From assembly GCF_038592905.1 (NCBI RefSeq), contig NZ_CP151943.1, forward strand, positions 1,676,501 to 1,740,500: a DNA stretch of 64,000 bases, read 5' to 3'. Within the stretch, counting starts at the first letter, position 1, and each line of letters begins with the position of its first letter. Both the position numbers and the translations under genes were made by a program. Shown here one piece after another: positions 20,253-29,265 of the stretch. This DNA comes from Neobacillus sp. FSL H8-0543 (GTDB lineage: Bacteria; Bacillota; Bacilli; Bacillales; Cytobacillaceae). The notes below the pieces were generated by a model, which was given only the letters and a program-made list of their open reading frames with translations, did no database searches and was not told the origin of the DNA.

Positions 20253-21638
20253 TTATTTTTTTGTATAAGTCTCAACAGTAGGTTCTTCAATAGCTCCCTC
20301 AGCATCTTCTTCTGTAGTTGCAGGTGTTTCTTCTGCTCCAGCTTCAGTATCAGCCTCAGTTACTACTTCAGTATCAACCTCCGTTTCTACTTCGGTATCC
20401 ACTGTCACTTCTTCTTCTATTACTTCACCAGCTAATACAGCTGAGTTTGCTGCTGCATGTAATTTTGCGTTGTCACTTGCTTTTAAACTAGCTTGTGATT
20501 TTGCTTTGTTTGCTGCAGATGGGTTTACTTCTTCAGTGACTGCTTCTGCAACTATTTCTTCTGTAGTAGCAGGTGCTTCTTCTGTTCCAGCCTCAGCATC
20601 TTCTTCTGTAGCTGCAGGTGCTTCTTCTGTTCCAACCTCAGCATCTTCTTCTGTAGCTGCAGGTGCTTCTTCTGTTCCAACCTCAGCATCTTCTTCTGTA
20701 GTAGCAGGTGCTTCTTCTGTTCCAACCTCAGCATCTTCTTCTGTAGTAGCAGGTGCTTCTTCTGTTCCAGCTTCTGTATCAACCTCAGGTTCTACTTCGG
20801 TATCCACTGTCACTTCTTCTTCTACTACTTCACCAGCTAATACAGCAGAGTTTGCTGCTGCATGTAATTTTGCGTTGTCACTTGCTTTTAAACTAGCTTG
20901 TGATTTTGCTTTGTTTGCTGCAGATGGGTTTACTTTTTCCGCTTCTTCTTCAAGATCCTCTTCTTCGTCCTCTTCTGTTTTTAAGAAGGCATCCGTATCA
21001 AGTTCGAAGTTCTTGGAATCCGAATCAGAGTCGGATTTCGAATCCTCATTTGAATCTTCTTCATCTTCATTCCTTACAACTGAATCTGAATCTGAATCAA
21101 GATCAGTAGTTTCTTCCTCTTGAGCATCTACTTCATCTTCAGTTTTTGCATCAACATCGTTATCAAGTTCAGTTGTTTCTTCTGAATCAGTATCAGAATT
21201 TTCTGTTGTTACTTCCGTTTCAAGCTCAATCACTTCTTCTGCTGCTACTTCTTGAACGGGAACAGGTTCTGTAATTACTTCTTCTGTTACTACATCATCA
21301 GCTTTTTCAACCTTACCATGAACGGCTGAGTTTGGAGCAGCATGCATTTTTGCCGTTTCACTAGCATGAACACTTGCCTGTGATTTGTTCACTTTTTTTG
21401 TTTTTACGGGTACTTTAACCTCGTCATTAGCTTGTACCTTTACAGCTGTTGCAGTTGGAACAATCTGCTTGGTTTTTACTTTAGCCTTTTCACTTTTCAC
21501 TTGAACGGTATGCTCAGTATTTGCTTTATCAGGACCTGCCGCTTCAGTAAAATGGCCACCAGCAAAAACTCCAAATGACAATGCTCCCACGAGTACAAAT
21601 GATTTTGCTACTTTATTAAAATTAAGATAATGTTTCAT
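20253..21638 (-). CDS. Secreted acidic repeat protein
   Basis: 461 residues. A signal peptide (1 to about 33, ending HFTEAA) is followed by a basic segment, then very acidic, Thr/Glu/Asp/Ser-rich low-complexity sequence. Three copies of a motif K(S/A)xASxxASxxAKxHAAxNSAV occur (first degenerate; two almost identical 50-residue copies start NPSAANKAKSQASLKAS). Between the last two lie five tandem 15-residue repeats (E-x-GTEEAPA-T/A-TEED-A). No cell-wall sorting signal or catalytic domain. It follows a second secreted low-complexity gene by 40 bases and is probably cotranscribed. Role unknown; a spacer, matrix or ion-binding protein is a guess. Confidence 0.8.
   Translation of the reverse strand: MKHYLNFNKVAKSFVLVGALSFGVFAGGHFTEAAGPDKANTEHTVQVKSEKAKVKTKQIVPTATAVKVQANDEVKVPVKTKKVNKSQASVHASETAKMHAAPNSAVHGKVEKADDVVTEEVITEPVPVQEVAAEEVIELETEVTTENSDTDSEETTELDNDVDAKTEDEVDAQEEETTDLDSDSDSVVRNEDEEDSNEDSKSDSDSDSKNFELDTDAFLKTEEDEEEDLEEEAEKVNPSAANKAKSQASLKASDNAKLHAAANSAVLAGEVVEEEVTVDTEVEPEVDTEAGTEEAPATTEEDAEVGTEEAPATTEEDAEVGTEEAPAATEEDAEVGTEEAPAATEEDAEAGTEEAPATTEEIVAEAVTEEVNPSAANKAKSQASLKASDNAKLHAAANSAVLAGEVIEEEVTVDTEVETEVDTEVVTEADTEAGAEETPATTEEDAEGAIEEPTVETYTKK
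20552..20776. repeat. Five tandem 45-bp coding repeats
   Basis: Period of 45 bp seen from the recurring CTTCTTCTGTTCCA at 20576, 20621, 20666, 20711 and 20756. Each encodes 15 residues of the acidic protein. Copies differ by only a few bases, suggesting recent expansion. Confidence 0.9.
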
Positions 21639-21678
21639 TATTAAATTAGCTCCTTTTATTATCGTTTTCCGTTGGCTT

Positions 21679-22566
21679 TTAGCAGCGGGTTACGGTTTTT
21701 AATAAAGGAGCTTCCTGCGGAGGTTGTGATGGTGGAGCATTAATCCACTGGTTATTCATCCTTGCATACCGCGAAAGGTAAGGTTGGACAAGCACCATTT
21801 CATAATGGTTATTCCATACCAACCATTTTTCCAAGAAATTTATCGTGCTAAGTCCGTTGCTGAGTCGGTCATGAGATTGGGCTCCTGAACTGCTCGTTGG
21901 CTGCGTTGGATTTATCGCTTGGCTAACCTTAGGAATCTCTTCCTCACTAGCAGGGGTCTTTTCCTGTTTTAGCGCCTTTGGTACAGTGGGCTCATAACGA
22001 CTCTCTTTTTTTGATACAGTTGCTTTCGATTCGCTCGTACTGAATATTTCCCCCGATTGGGCTTTGTTTTTCACTTCTATATCAGTATTATGTAAGGAAT
22101 CTACTACATTATCATTCGTTGCTTTTTTAGGCTTTAGCTTATTCTTGACTAACTTAATATTTTTTTCTGCCATTTCTAATCCAGCAACATTTTTATCCAT
22201 TTTCACCGCTGACTTCGTGTCACCCTTTGCATGATCCGGAATATTCTGCGACTCCACAGCTGGTTTTTGGGGAGCTGTTGGCTTCGGAATTTCCTTTGCA
22301 GGCTTCTCTTTTCCCTTACCTTGACTTGCAATAGCAGGCTCAGGTATCTCGACAGTTTTTTTCACCGGGGCTGAGTTTTCAACCTTTGCAGTGATATTCG
22401 CTTGTACAGCTTTCTGTTCTGTTTTCACTGAAGTAGCAGCATGTACAGAGGCTTTTTCAAATTGCCTCTTTTCACTTTGTTTGTTATTCTCGGCATAGGC
22501 ATTGTCTGGTAAAAACATGGCTGCTCCAACCAAAAGACTTGATATAAGAAAATGGCGGAAGTGCAA
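21679..22566 (-). CDS. Secreted basic/proline-rich hypothetical protein
   Basis: 295 residues from a TTG start (GGGGGTG just upstream; the frame opens at GTG 22584). A signal peptide (LISSLLVGAAMFLPDNAYA) is followed by a long Lys/Pro/Ala/Glu-rich disordered region and a more ordered tail containing LSTINFLEKWLVWNNHYEMV and ending in Cys. The early segment EKASVHAATSVKTEQKAV recalls the ASVHAS motif of the downstream acidic protein, so the two may be related and act together. No known domain. Confidence 0.7.
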   Translation of the reverse strand: MHFRHFLISSLLVGAAMFLPDNAYAENNKQSEKRQFEKASVHAATSVKTEQKAVQANITAKVENSAPVKKTVEIPEPAIASQGKGKEKPAKEIPKPTAPQKPAVESQNIPDHAKGDTKSAVKMDKNVAGLEMAEKNIKLVKNKLKPKKATNDNVVDSLHNTDIEVKNKAQSGEIFSTSESKATVSKKESRYEPTVPKALKQEKTPASEEEIPKVSQAINPTQPTSSSGAQSHDRLSNGLSTINFLEKWLVWNNHYEMVLVQPYLSRYARMNNQWINAPPSQPPQEAPLLKTVTRC

Positions 22567-22880
22567 AATTTCACCCCCTTTCACCTTATCGTAACGTTCA
22601 CGAACAACATTCGAGTAATGTAGTTGTTTTTTGTCGTATTTCCTCGCTTCTCGAATAAAACGATTCTTTTCACCTAAAGCAAATGATTCATTTTACCCGT
22701 ATTATTGGAAATTTTTTAAAGGATGGGCAGATCCGTCATTGGCTCCTTTCAGTTTTACGTTTTCCTACCTACCCATTAAATTTTCAATTTTCTATATCAT
22801 TTAAAATATTTTATCGATTTATACGAAAGATAAGGTATTATATTATTTATCAACAAACTATTAGATTGAGGTGGATGGAA

Positions 22881-23384
22881 ATGAAGCTTACGAATGAGGA
22901 GTTAGAGGTACTATCGATTCTTGAGGAAAATCATCGGGTGTCTGTTGAAACGATGGCAGCGATGGTTAACACCACCGTGGAAAACACCATGGAAATCATC
23001 AAAAAATTAGAATCCGATAAGATCATTGTTAGTTATCCGGCATTGATCGACTGGAGTAAGGTCGAAGGCAAGGAAAATATTGTGGCAATGATTGAGGTGA
23101 AGGTGACACCGAAGCGTGGGGTAGGTTTCGACGAGGTGGCAGAGAGAATTTACCGCTTTCCTGAGGTTACTTCCTTGTATCTGATGTCAGGCGCCTATGA
23201 CCTGTCGCTCACGATTGAAGGAAAAAGCATGACTGAAATCGCTACATTTGTCTCAGAAAAACTATCCACCATTGAGAATGTAATCTCGACTACTACACAT
23301 TTTATGTTAAAAAAATATAAGCATGATGGCGTCGTCTTCGGCGGTAGCAAGGATACAGACCGGAGAATGGTGGTATCTCCATGA
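22881..23384 (+). CDS. alaR: Lrp/AsnC family regulator (AlaR/YugG-like)
   Basis: 167 residues. Amino-terminal winged helix-turn-helix (NEELEVLSILEENHRVSVET) and carboxy-terminal ligand-binding RAM domain (AMIEVKVTPKRGVGFDEVAE). The stop overlaps the aminotransferase start (ATGA). In B. subtilis the same pair is yugG-yugH (alaR-alaT), regulator and alanine transaminase, so autoregulation and control of the pair are inferred. Of two close ATGs, 22881 has GAGGTGG at proper spacing; the longer open frame to 22683 has no ribosome site. Confidence 0.88.
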   Translation: MKLTNEELEVLSILEENHRVSVETMAAMVNTTVENTMEIIKKLESDKIIVSYPALIDWSKVEGKENIVAMIEVKVTPKRGVGFDEVAERIYRFPEVTSLYLMSGAYDLSLTIEGKSMTEIATFVSEKLSTIENVISTTTHFMLKKYKHDGVVFGGSKDTDRRMVVSP

Positions 23385-24592
23385 GAAACGCACCACAGCA
23401 TTATTTTTCTGAAACCGTTAAAGAACTAAAGCCATCTGGTATCCGAAAATTTTTCGATCTGGCGGCCTCGATTGAAGACGTCATTTCTTTAGGGGTGGGT
23501 GAGCCAGACTTTGTTACCCCTTGGAGCATTCGCGAAGCCGCGATTTTATCCTTAGAAGAGGGCTTTACTTCATATACGGCGAATCCAGGCTTACTCGAGC
23601 TGCGCCAAGAAATAACCAAATACTTAAAGAATCGCTTTGATGTTCAGTACAGCCCCATTGATCAAGTCATCGTGACCGTTGGGGCCAGTCTTGCACTCGA
23701 TATTGCCTTTCGCGCGATTCTAAATCCAGGTGACGAAGTGCTGATTGTTGAACCTGCCTTTGTTTCCTACTCGCCGTTAGTCGCGATGGCCGGCGGCAAC
23801 CCGGTTCCGATTGCGACCACAGCAGATAATGGCTTTAAATTAACACCGGAACATATTGAAAATGCCGTTACGCCAAAAACAAAGGCGATTTTGATTTGTT
23901 CTCCCAACAACCCGACAGGCACCTGTTTAAATAAAAAGGAAATGGCTGAAATTGCCCATGCGATTGAGAAGCATGATTTAATCCTTGTTTCTGATGAAGT
24001 TTATGCGGAGCTAACCTATGATGAAGACTACACCAGCTTTGCCGCTATCGATGGTATGTATGAGCGGACGATTTTAATCAATGGCTTCTCAAAAGGGTTT
24101 GCGATGACAGGCTGGCGTTTAGGATTTTTAGCTGCCCCAAAAGCATTTGTCGAGCAAATGGTAAAAATTTTTCAATACACCACCATGTGTGCACCGCATA
24201 TGCTCCAGCACGGTGCGATTGAAGCATTGAGAAATACCTCTGATGAAGTGGAAAATATGCGAAAAAGCTACCGAAGACGGAGAAATTATGTGGTCCAAGC
24301 ATTAAACAGCATCGGTCTTGATTGCCATACTCCAGGTGGCGCATTTTATGTGTTCCCATCCATCAAAAAAACCGGTCTTACTTCGGAACAATTTGCCGAA
24401 GAACTGCTTTTAAAGGAAAAGGTAGCTGTTGTACCTGGCACAGCGTTTGGCGAGAGCGGCGAAGGCTATGTCCGCTGTTCATATGCCACATCCATGGAAC
24501 AGCTCCAAGAAGCGATAAAAAGGATGACACGGTTTATGGAATCCTTAGAAATTAGAGACATTCAAAAGGAAAAACTATACAGCAATCAGTAA
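23381..24592 (+). CDS. alaT: Class I/II PLP aminotransferase (AlaT/YugH-like)
   Basis: 403-residue fold-type I aminotransferase. Visible features are GVGEPDF near residue 40, the substrate and PLP loop CSPNNPTGTC, VSDEVYAELTYD and the PLP lysine in NGFSKGFAMTGWRLG. The carboxy-terminal arginine is in EGYVRCSYATS. The sequence context with an Lrp-type regulator matches B. subtilis AlaT, alanine transaminase; a broader aromatic or acetyl-diaminopimelate role is the alternative. Starts within the stop of the regulator, so translation is coupled. Confidence 0.88.
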   Translation: MRNAPQHYFSETVKELKPSGIRKFFDLAASIEDVISLGVGEPDFVTPWSIREAAILSLEEGFTSYTANPGLLELRQEITKYLKNRFDVQYSPIDQVIVTVGASLALDIAFRAILNPGDEVLIVEPAFVSYSPLVAMAGGNPVPIATTADNGFKLTPEHIENAVTPKTKAILICSPNNPTGTCLNKKEMAEIAHAIEKHDLILVSDEVYAELTYDEDYTSFAAIDGMYERTILINGFSKGFAMTGWRLGFLAAPKAFVEQMVKIFQYTTMCAPHMLQHGAIEALRNTSDEVENMRKSYRRRRNYVVQALNSIGLDCHTPGGAFYVFPSIKKTGLTSEQFAEELLLKEKVAVVPGTAFGESGEGYVRCSYATSMEQLQEAIKRMTRFMESLEIRDIQKEKLYSNQ

Positions 24593-24601
24593 TACAATAA
24601 T

Positions 24602-24639
24602 AAAATGACTGGGTCCTATCGATCCCAGTCATTTTTTTT
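24602..24639 (+). terminator. Terminator of the alaR-alaT pair
   Basis: Stem AAAATGACTGGG/CCCAGTCATTTT, ten-base loop, run of eight T. Ten bases after the stop. Confidence 0.92.
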
Positions 24640-24811
24640 CGAGGTTTCTAGGTCTTTATACAGCACGACAACTTGATTACCGGGTCAATCGTATGACAGG
24701 AAAACTGATTAAGAAGAATTATTTTAAAAATAGGATTTGCTATTAATCATTTAAGCAGAATGTTAACTCATATACTTAGATTACACCATTATTAAAGGAG
24801 GAATGTTTTTA

Positions 24812-25548
24812 ATGAAAAAACACACTTTAATATTGGATTTAGACGACACGCTGATTCATTGTAATAAATACTTTCACGATGCCCGTGATAAATTTGTAAA
24901 ACAGATGCAGTCTTGGATTCATGCACTGCCAAAGGAAAAAATAAACCAGAAGCAGTTAGAGCTTGAAGTCAAAGGCGTTGAAAAACATGGTCTACACTCT
25001 TCCGTGTTTATCGATTCGTTAGTGAAAACCTATCAGTATTTTTGTATCAAGCATAAAAGAAGGATGAAGGAAAAGAAATAGAACGAGTCCGTAAAATTGG
25101 CCAAAGTGTGTTTCAAACGGAGGTCCAGCCATTCCCCTATATGTGTGAGGTGTTAAATACGCTTCAAAAAGATGGCCATCAGCTACACTTATTTACCGGT
25201 GGAGATAAAGAAAATCAGACGCGAAAAATTAGTCAATTAGCGTTAGATAACTACTTTGAAGATCGCGTTTTTATTTATGAACATAAAAATTCCTCTGCCC
25301 TTCAAGATGTGCTTGACAAAATTAACTCAGATAAAAAGTTTACTTGGATGATTGGAAATTCCCTTAAAACGGATATTAAGCCCGCCATCGAGCTTGGGAT
25401 TAATGCGATTCACATCCCAACGGAGCTGGAATGGAGCTATAACATCACAGATATTGATATTGAGCCAAGCGGAACCATTGCCGAATTAGAATCACTCCTT
25501 GACCTACCCGATTATTTAAGTGAATACAACTTCTTCTCCACTGCCTGA
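24812..25548 (+). pseudogene. HAD-superfamily hydrolase, broken by a frameshift
   Basis: Two adjoining frames together form one HAD phosphatase of about 245 residues. The first (24812-25081) carries motif I DLDDTLIH and ends KRRMKEKK-stop; the second, in the frame open from 25057, continues KEIERVRKIGQ and carries motif II LFTGGDKENQ and motif III WMIGNSLKTDIKPA. The join needs one extra base, most simply in the AAAA run at 25055-25058, so a one-base deletion (or a sequencing error there) is inferred. AAGGAGGA lies nine bases before ATG 24812. It could be a recent pseudogene; otherwise an intact gene. Confidence 0.85.
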
Positions 25549-25602
25549 AGCAATGCGAATTGACGCCTTCTGATTTCACCACTTAAGGAAAACTATCTTT
25601 TT

Positions 25603-25640
25603 AAAGCAATGCGATTTGGCCCTTTCGTATTGCTTTTTTT
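25603..25640 (+). terminator. Terminator after the HAD gene
   Basis: AAAGCAATGCGA/CGTATTGCTTT stem with one bulge, followed by TTTTTTT. Confidence 0.8.
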
Positions 25641-25759
25641 ATGGCTAATTTTCCTAGGAACAAAGTTCTTGCCCCCCAACACAGTCCATATTATACTTAT
25701 CTAATGCATTGATATTGTTGAATTTATTTAGATGCCTACTGGTATCATAGGGGGAAGAG

Positions 25760-26689
25760 ATGGAACAAAAAGATCGTTCAAAATCAATTGGCTTGCCACT
25801 CACCATTTCAATAATTGCCATCTCATTTTCAGCAATTTTCGTAAAATGGTCTGATGCGCCAGCCTCCATTTTAAGTATGTATCGAATGTGGTTTGCTAGT
25901 ATTCTGATGCTTCCAATCGTTTGGAAATATCGGGCGGAATTTAAAAAAATATCAAAAAAAGATGGTTTCTTTTTAATTTGCTCGGGTGTTTTTTTAGCAC
26001 TGCATTTTGTCCTTTGGTTCGGGTCTTTAAAATTAACGACCGTTGCAAGCTCGACAATCATTCTAGCCTTACAACCGATTGTATCGTTAGTCGGTGGCTA
26101 TTTTCTATTCAAAGAACGCACGAACGCACCTGCCTTAATGACGATGGGAGTTGCCATCATCGGAGCGGTGATGATTGGCTGGGGAGACTTTGGTTTAAGT
26201 AAAGCTGCGATTCAAGGGGATATCCTTTCCTTCCTAAGTGTAATCGCCGTGGTCGGTTATTTATTTATCGGGCAAACTACCGTTAAAAAAGTATTGCATT
26301 GGATTTACAGCTTTTGTGTCTTTCTCTCGGCATCAGTAGTTCTAACAATCTATAACTTCTCAACAGGTGTTTCCTTTAGTGGTTATCCGGCCAAAGAATG
26401 GGGAATTTTCCTACTATTGGCGATTGTTCCAACCGTGAGCCATGTTATTAATAATTGGCTCTTAAACTATGTCAATGCAACAACTATCTCGATGAGTATT
26501 CTAGGAGAACCCGTCGGAGCCACACTTTTAGCAATCATTTTATTAGGAGAGCGTCTCGCAGGATGGCAAATCGTTGGCGGGGTCCTCGTCCTCTTTGGCG
26601 TCTTCCTCTTCCTAATTCAACAGCAAAAACCAAGACAAATCAAAACTGCCAGCATCCAGGCGGAACCAAACACAACCACTCCACAATAA
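25760..26689 (+). CDS. EamA/DMT family transporter
   Basis: 309 residues with ten hydrophobic segments arranged as two EamA repeats (about 13-140 and 155-290). The first half ends ALMTMGVAIIGAVMIGWGDF and the second ends LAGWQIVGGVLVLFGVFLFL, the usual family pattern. EamA proteins export metabolites such as amino acids or nucleobases; the cargo here is unknown. GGGGGAAGAG precedes the ATG. Single gene. Confidence 0.88.
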   Translation: MEQKDRSKSIGLPLTISIIAISFSAIFVKWSDAPASILSMYRMWFASILMLPIVWKYRAEFKKISKKDGFFLICSGVFLALHFVLWFGSLKLTTVASSTIILALQPIVSLVGGYFLFKERTNAPALMTMGVAIIGAVMIGWGDFGLSKAAIQGDILSFLSVIAVVGYLFIGQTTVKKVLHWIYSFCVFLSASVVLTIYNFSTGVSFSGYPAKEWGIFLLLAIVPTVSHVINNWLLNYVNATTISMSILGEPVGATLLAIILLGERLAGWQIVGGVLVLFGVFLFLIQQQKPRQIKTASIQAEPNTTTPQ

Positions 26690-26741
26690 AAGAGCGGTGC
26701 CTGTCACTTTTTACAACAAAAGGTGACAGGCACCGCTCTTT
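26689..26741 (+). repeat. Dispersed repeat arranged as a long palindrome (copy 7), probable terminator
   Basis: GAGCGGTGCCTGTCAC and its complement form a stem of more than 20 bp with a short loop (TTTTTACAACAAAA), made of two end modules head to head. It overlaps the EamA stop codon and probably serves as its terminator. Confidence 0.85.
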
Positions 26742-26792
26742 GTATAAATCCCCCCTTCCATGTTAAAAATGGTGATGAAGGAGAGGGTATTG

Positions 26793-27230
26793 ATGCGTTG
26801 GTTTTTTATTTTGTTTTGGGTTGGTGTTATTTTTATTTTTACTTGTACGTCAAGTTTTAATGGTTTGATTGAGTCTGGTTTGATTCAGTTTCATTGGGAT
26901 AATAAACCATTATTTTCTGAGCTTCTCAGCCCCTTCCCAGGGAACCTGAGCATGAACCTACTGCTCCAAAAGTCCGGGCATTTCTTCGTTTTTTTTATTC
27001 TTGCTGCATTACTTCAAACCCGCCTCCGGTCTAAACTTTTCATCCTGACACTCTCAGTATCTTATGCGGTGCTAACCGAGATTCTTCAATTGTATTTCAC
27101 CCGCGACGGAAGATTATTTGATATTGGCTTTGATATCGCAGGCGTCCTATTCGCTTTAGCGATAGGCAGTCTATTTACAGTAAGAAAAACAGCCACCGCC
27201 AAAGCAAGTCCCCGCGGGGAAGCCCGCTAA
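26793..27230 (+). CDS. VanZ family membrane protein
   Basis: 145 residues with four hydrophobic segments. The VanZ core is visible: LLQKSGHFFVFFILAALLQ (conserved K-x-x-H), LTEILQLYFTRDGRLFDIGF (conserved E-x-x-Q and R-x-x-D-x-x-D). VanZ-like proteins are widespread in Firmicutes and only rarely linked to glycopeptide tolerance; no van genes are nearby. Start 26793 follows GAAGGAGAGGG; the frame opens at 26760. Confidence 0.87.
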   Translation: MRWFFILFWVGVIFIFTCTSSFNGLIESGLIQFHWDNKPLFSELLSPFPGNLSMNLLLQKSGHFFVFFILAALLQTRLRSKLFILTLSVSYAVLTEILQLYFTRDGRLFDIGFDIAGVLFALAIGSLFTVRKTATAKASPRGEAR

Positions 27231-27257
27231 AAAGAGAACGGATTACGCAAAAAACCT

Positions 27258-27314
27258 ACTGTCCACTCCAGGCGGACAAATTTGTAATTTGTCCACGTGC
27301 GGTGACTGTCACCA
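27258..27314. repeat. Dispersed GGTGACAGGCACC repeat, copy 8
   Basis: ACTGTCCACTCCAGGCGGACA, then ATTTGTCCACGTGCGGTGACTGTCACC. Layout identical to copy 1, including the spacer between modules. Confidence 0.85.
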
Positions 27315-27444
27315 AACTGTGTCACTCTAGTCTTTACCCAACTTATTTTTCAGCAACCTGTCCTTTCTGCATCTTTTGTTATATATATAGGTTGAAGAGG
27401 TAGGAATACCGACTCATTTAAGACCATTTATGGGCGGAATCGGA

Positions 27445-27471
27445 ACCTTTTTATCCCTGTCCCATATGATA
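27445..27471 (+). promoter_or_regulatory. Predicted sigma-K promoter of the amidase gene
   Basis: AC at 27445-27446, 16-bp spacer, then CATATGATA at 27463-27471. This fits the mother-cell sigma-K consensus AC-N16/17-CATAnnnTA exactly. The expected RNA start leaves only the AGGAGG site before the ATG at 27498. Confidence 0.72.
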
Positions 27472-27497
27472 AATAGAAAAATATAGGAGGAGATGGA

Positions 27498-28862
27498 ATG
27501 AAACTCTATTTAGACCCAGGTCATGGTGGAACAGATCCCGGTGCCTCAGGGAATGGAATACGCGAAAAGGATATTACCCTAGATATTGCCCAAAAAATTC
27601 GCAGTATCCTGATAAATAGTTATGAAAATATAGAAATAAAAATGAGTAGGACAGGTGATACCACCAAAAGCTTAAGCCAGCGCACAAATGAGGCCAACGC
27701 TTGGGATGCTGATTTTTATTTATCTATCCACTGTAATGCAGCAAACAGCTCAGCACGGGGATACGAGGACTATATATACAGCGGCGTTTCTAACTCTTCA
27801 AGAACAGCAACCTATCAAGATATAATTCATGCAGAAGTCATCAAATTAAATCAATTGATAAATCGCGGTCAAAAAAAGGCCAACTTCCACGTTTTGCGCG
27901 AGACGAAGATGGATGCCTTCTTATCGGAAAACGGTTTTATTGACAATCCAGAGGATGCCGCTCTAATGAAACAGAATTCTTGGCGGCAAAGCGTTGCCCA
28001 AGGACATGCAACCGGAGTCGCAAAGGCATTTAAACTAAAGGCGAAAACAACAACACCACCGCCTAAACCACCCGCAAATCCTGCAGACCCGCCAAAAAAT
28101 CCACCCGCAACCGGTACCCTTTACAAAGTAATTGCCGGGTCCTTCAAAGGAAAAGAAAACGCAGACGAGCGCGTTATTTTCCTACGTTCAAAGGGCATCG
28201 AATCCTTTGTGGTAACTGCCAGCATCTCAGGCGGGACTTGGTACCGCGTACAAGCAGGGGCATTTGCAAGTCGCGAAAATGCCAACACTCGTGTAGCTGA
28301 GATTAAAAAATCTGGAATAAATGACGCCTTCCTACTTGCTGAAAATGAGAATGTGAGCACCCGTGGAACGACACCCGTCATTCCCTCAACCATCTTAGGT
28401 CCGGCACAAATATCGGCAGAACAAATGGATCAATTTGTGAAAAAGGTTAACCCTAACGCACCTGAACTTGGAAGTTATTATAAATCCTTAGGAGAGTATT
28501 ATGGCATTAGAGGAGATGTCGCATTTGCTCAAGCCGTCCACGAAACAAACTACTTCCGCTACACTGGAGTGGTCGAACGCGGGCAAAACAACTATGCAGG
28601 CATAGGTGCAACAGGGCCCGACGTTCGAGGCGCAACCTTTGCAACACCAAAAGACGGCGTACTGGGACACCTTCAGCACTTATACGCATATGCAACAACC
28701 CAACCCCTCCCAACTAAATACCCATTGGTTGACCCGCGCTTTAATCTCGTCAAAAGAGGGTCTGCCCCAACATGGATCGGCTTAAATGGCAAATGGGCCG
28801 TACCTGGCGACACCTACGGACAATCGATACTGAGTGTATATGAAAAAATGATTACTGGATAA
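27498..28862 (+). CDS. N-acetylmuramoyl-L-alanine amidase with SPOR and glucosaminidase domains (CwlC-like)
   Basis: 454-residue cell-wall hydrolase. Amidase_3 domain at 1-178 with zinc ligands in DPGHGGTDPG (His9), the following Glu, and SIHCNA (His near 77), and the catalytic Glu in LSENGFIDN. A Pro-rich linker leads to a SPOR region of two half repeats (about 207-285, YKVIAGSF and YRVQAGAF), then a glucosaminidase domain (about 305-450, AQAVHETNYFRYTG). There is no signal peptide, as in B. subtilis CwlC, which acts from inside the mother cell late in sporulation. The sigma-K-type promoter fits this role. The added glucosaminidase domain makes it bifunctional, unlike CwlC. Confidence 0.88.
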   Translation: MKLYLDPGHGGTDPGASGNGIREKDITLDIAQKIRSILINSYENIEIKMSRTGDTTKSLSQRTNEANAWDADFYLSIHCNAANSSARGYEDYIYSGVSNSSRTATYQDIIHAEVIKLNQLINRGQKKANFHVLRETKMDAFLSENGFIDNPEDAALMKQNSWRQSVAQGHATGVAKAFKLKAKTTTPPPKPPANPADPPKNPPATGTLYKVIAGSFKGKENADERVIFLRSKGIESFVVTASISGGTWYRVQAGAFASRENANTRVAEIKKSGINDAFLLAENENVSTRGTTPVIPSTILGPAQISAEQMDQFVKKVNPNAPELGSYYKSLGEYYGIRGDVAFAQAVHETNYFRYTGVVERGQNNYAGIGATGPDVRGATFATPKDGVLGHLQHLYAYATTQPLPTKYPLVDPRFNLVKRGSAPTWIGLNGKWAVPGDTYGQSILSVYEKMITG

Positions 28863-28870
28863 GGTAGAAA

Positions 28871-28901
28871 AAGGGACACGAGTCACACGCTCGGGTCCCT
28901 T
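28871..28901 (+). terminator. Terminator of the amidase gene
   Basis: AAGGGAC-x-CGAG/CTCG-x-GTCCCTT stem with short loop, weak T-rich tail. Confidence 0.7.
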
Positions 28902-29060
28902 CTATTCGTGCCAATCCGACAACATCTGACGAACCTATTCCTAGTTAATCATTTGTTAAAATAGCATTAAGCCCTATTGAAAAACGAACTTATGGGTTTT
29001 CCCAGACATTTTTTGTCGAAGATAAGTTTCAGTTCGTACCACATAACAAGTGAGCATATG

Positions 29061-29093
29061 AAAAAAAATTGACCTACCCTTTGGGTTGGTCAA
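29061..29093 (-). terminator. Terminator overlapping a stop codon
   Basis: Minus-strand TTGACCAACCC/GGGTAGGTCAA stem, three-base loop, then eight T. The last five codons and the TAG of the 63-residue gene lie inside the stem. Confidence 0.88.
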
Positions 29094-29265
29094 GTGCTTG
29101 ATATGCTAATTGATACTTACCGCCTTCTGCAACTTCTGAATGGTACAACGCCTTTAAGGCAAAGTTTTTCTCGAGTTGGTGCTCGTTCATTAACTCTTTT
29201 AATCGTCCCTGCAATTCTTTGTTTTCTTTTATTAATTGTTTCATTTGCGGCTTCAAAAACTTCAT
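29074..29265 (-). CDS. Small coiled-coil hypothetical protein
   Basis: 63 residues, mainly one charged amphipathic helix (MKQLIKENKELQGRLKELMN, then EHQLEKNFALKALYHSEVAE). No known family. Start ATG 29265 has GGGAG ten bases upstream; the longer frame begins at TTG. Its coding end forms part of its own terminator, which argues that it is a real, compact transcription unit. Confidence 0.65.
   Translation of the reverse strand: MKFLKPQMKQLIKENKELQGRLKELMNEHQLEKNFALKALYHSEVAEGGKYQLAYQALDQPKG

Noticed and set aside
20470..21123. 217-codon plus-strand frame opposite the acidic repeat protein
   Set aside because: Serine-rich antisense of Glu/Thr codons; no ribosome site, and the minus-strand gene has a signal peptide, start site and terminator.
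25654..26061. 135-codon minus-strand frame opposite the EamA gene
   Set aside because: Antisense of a strongly conserved ten-helix transporter; no independent support.
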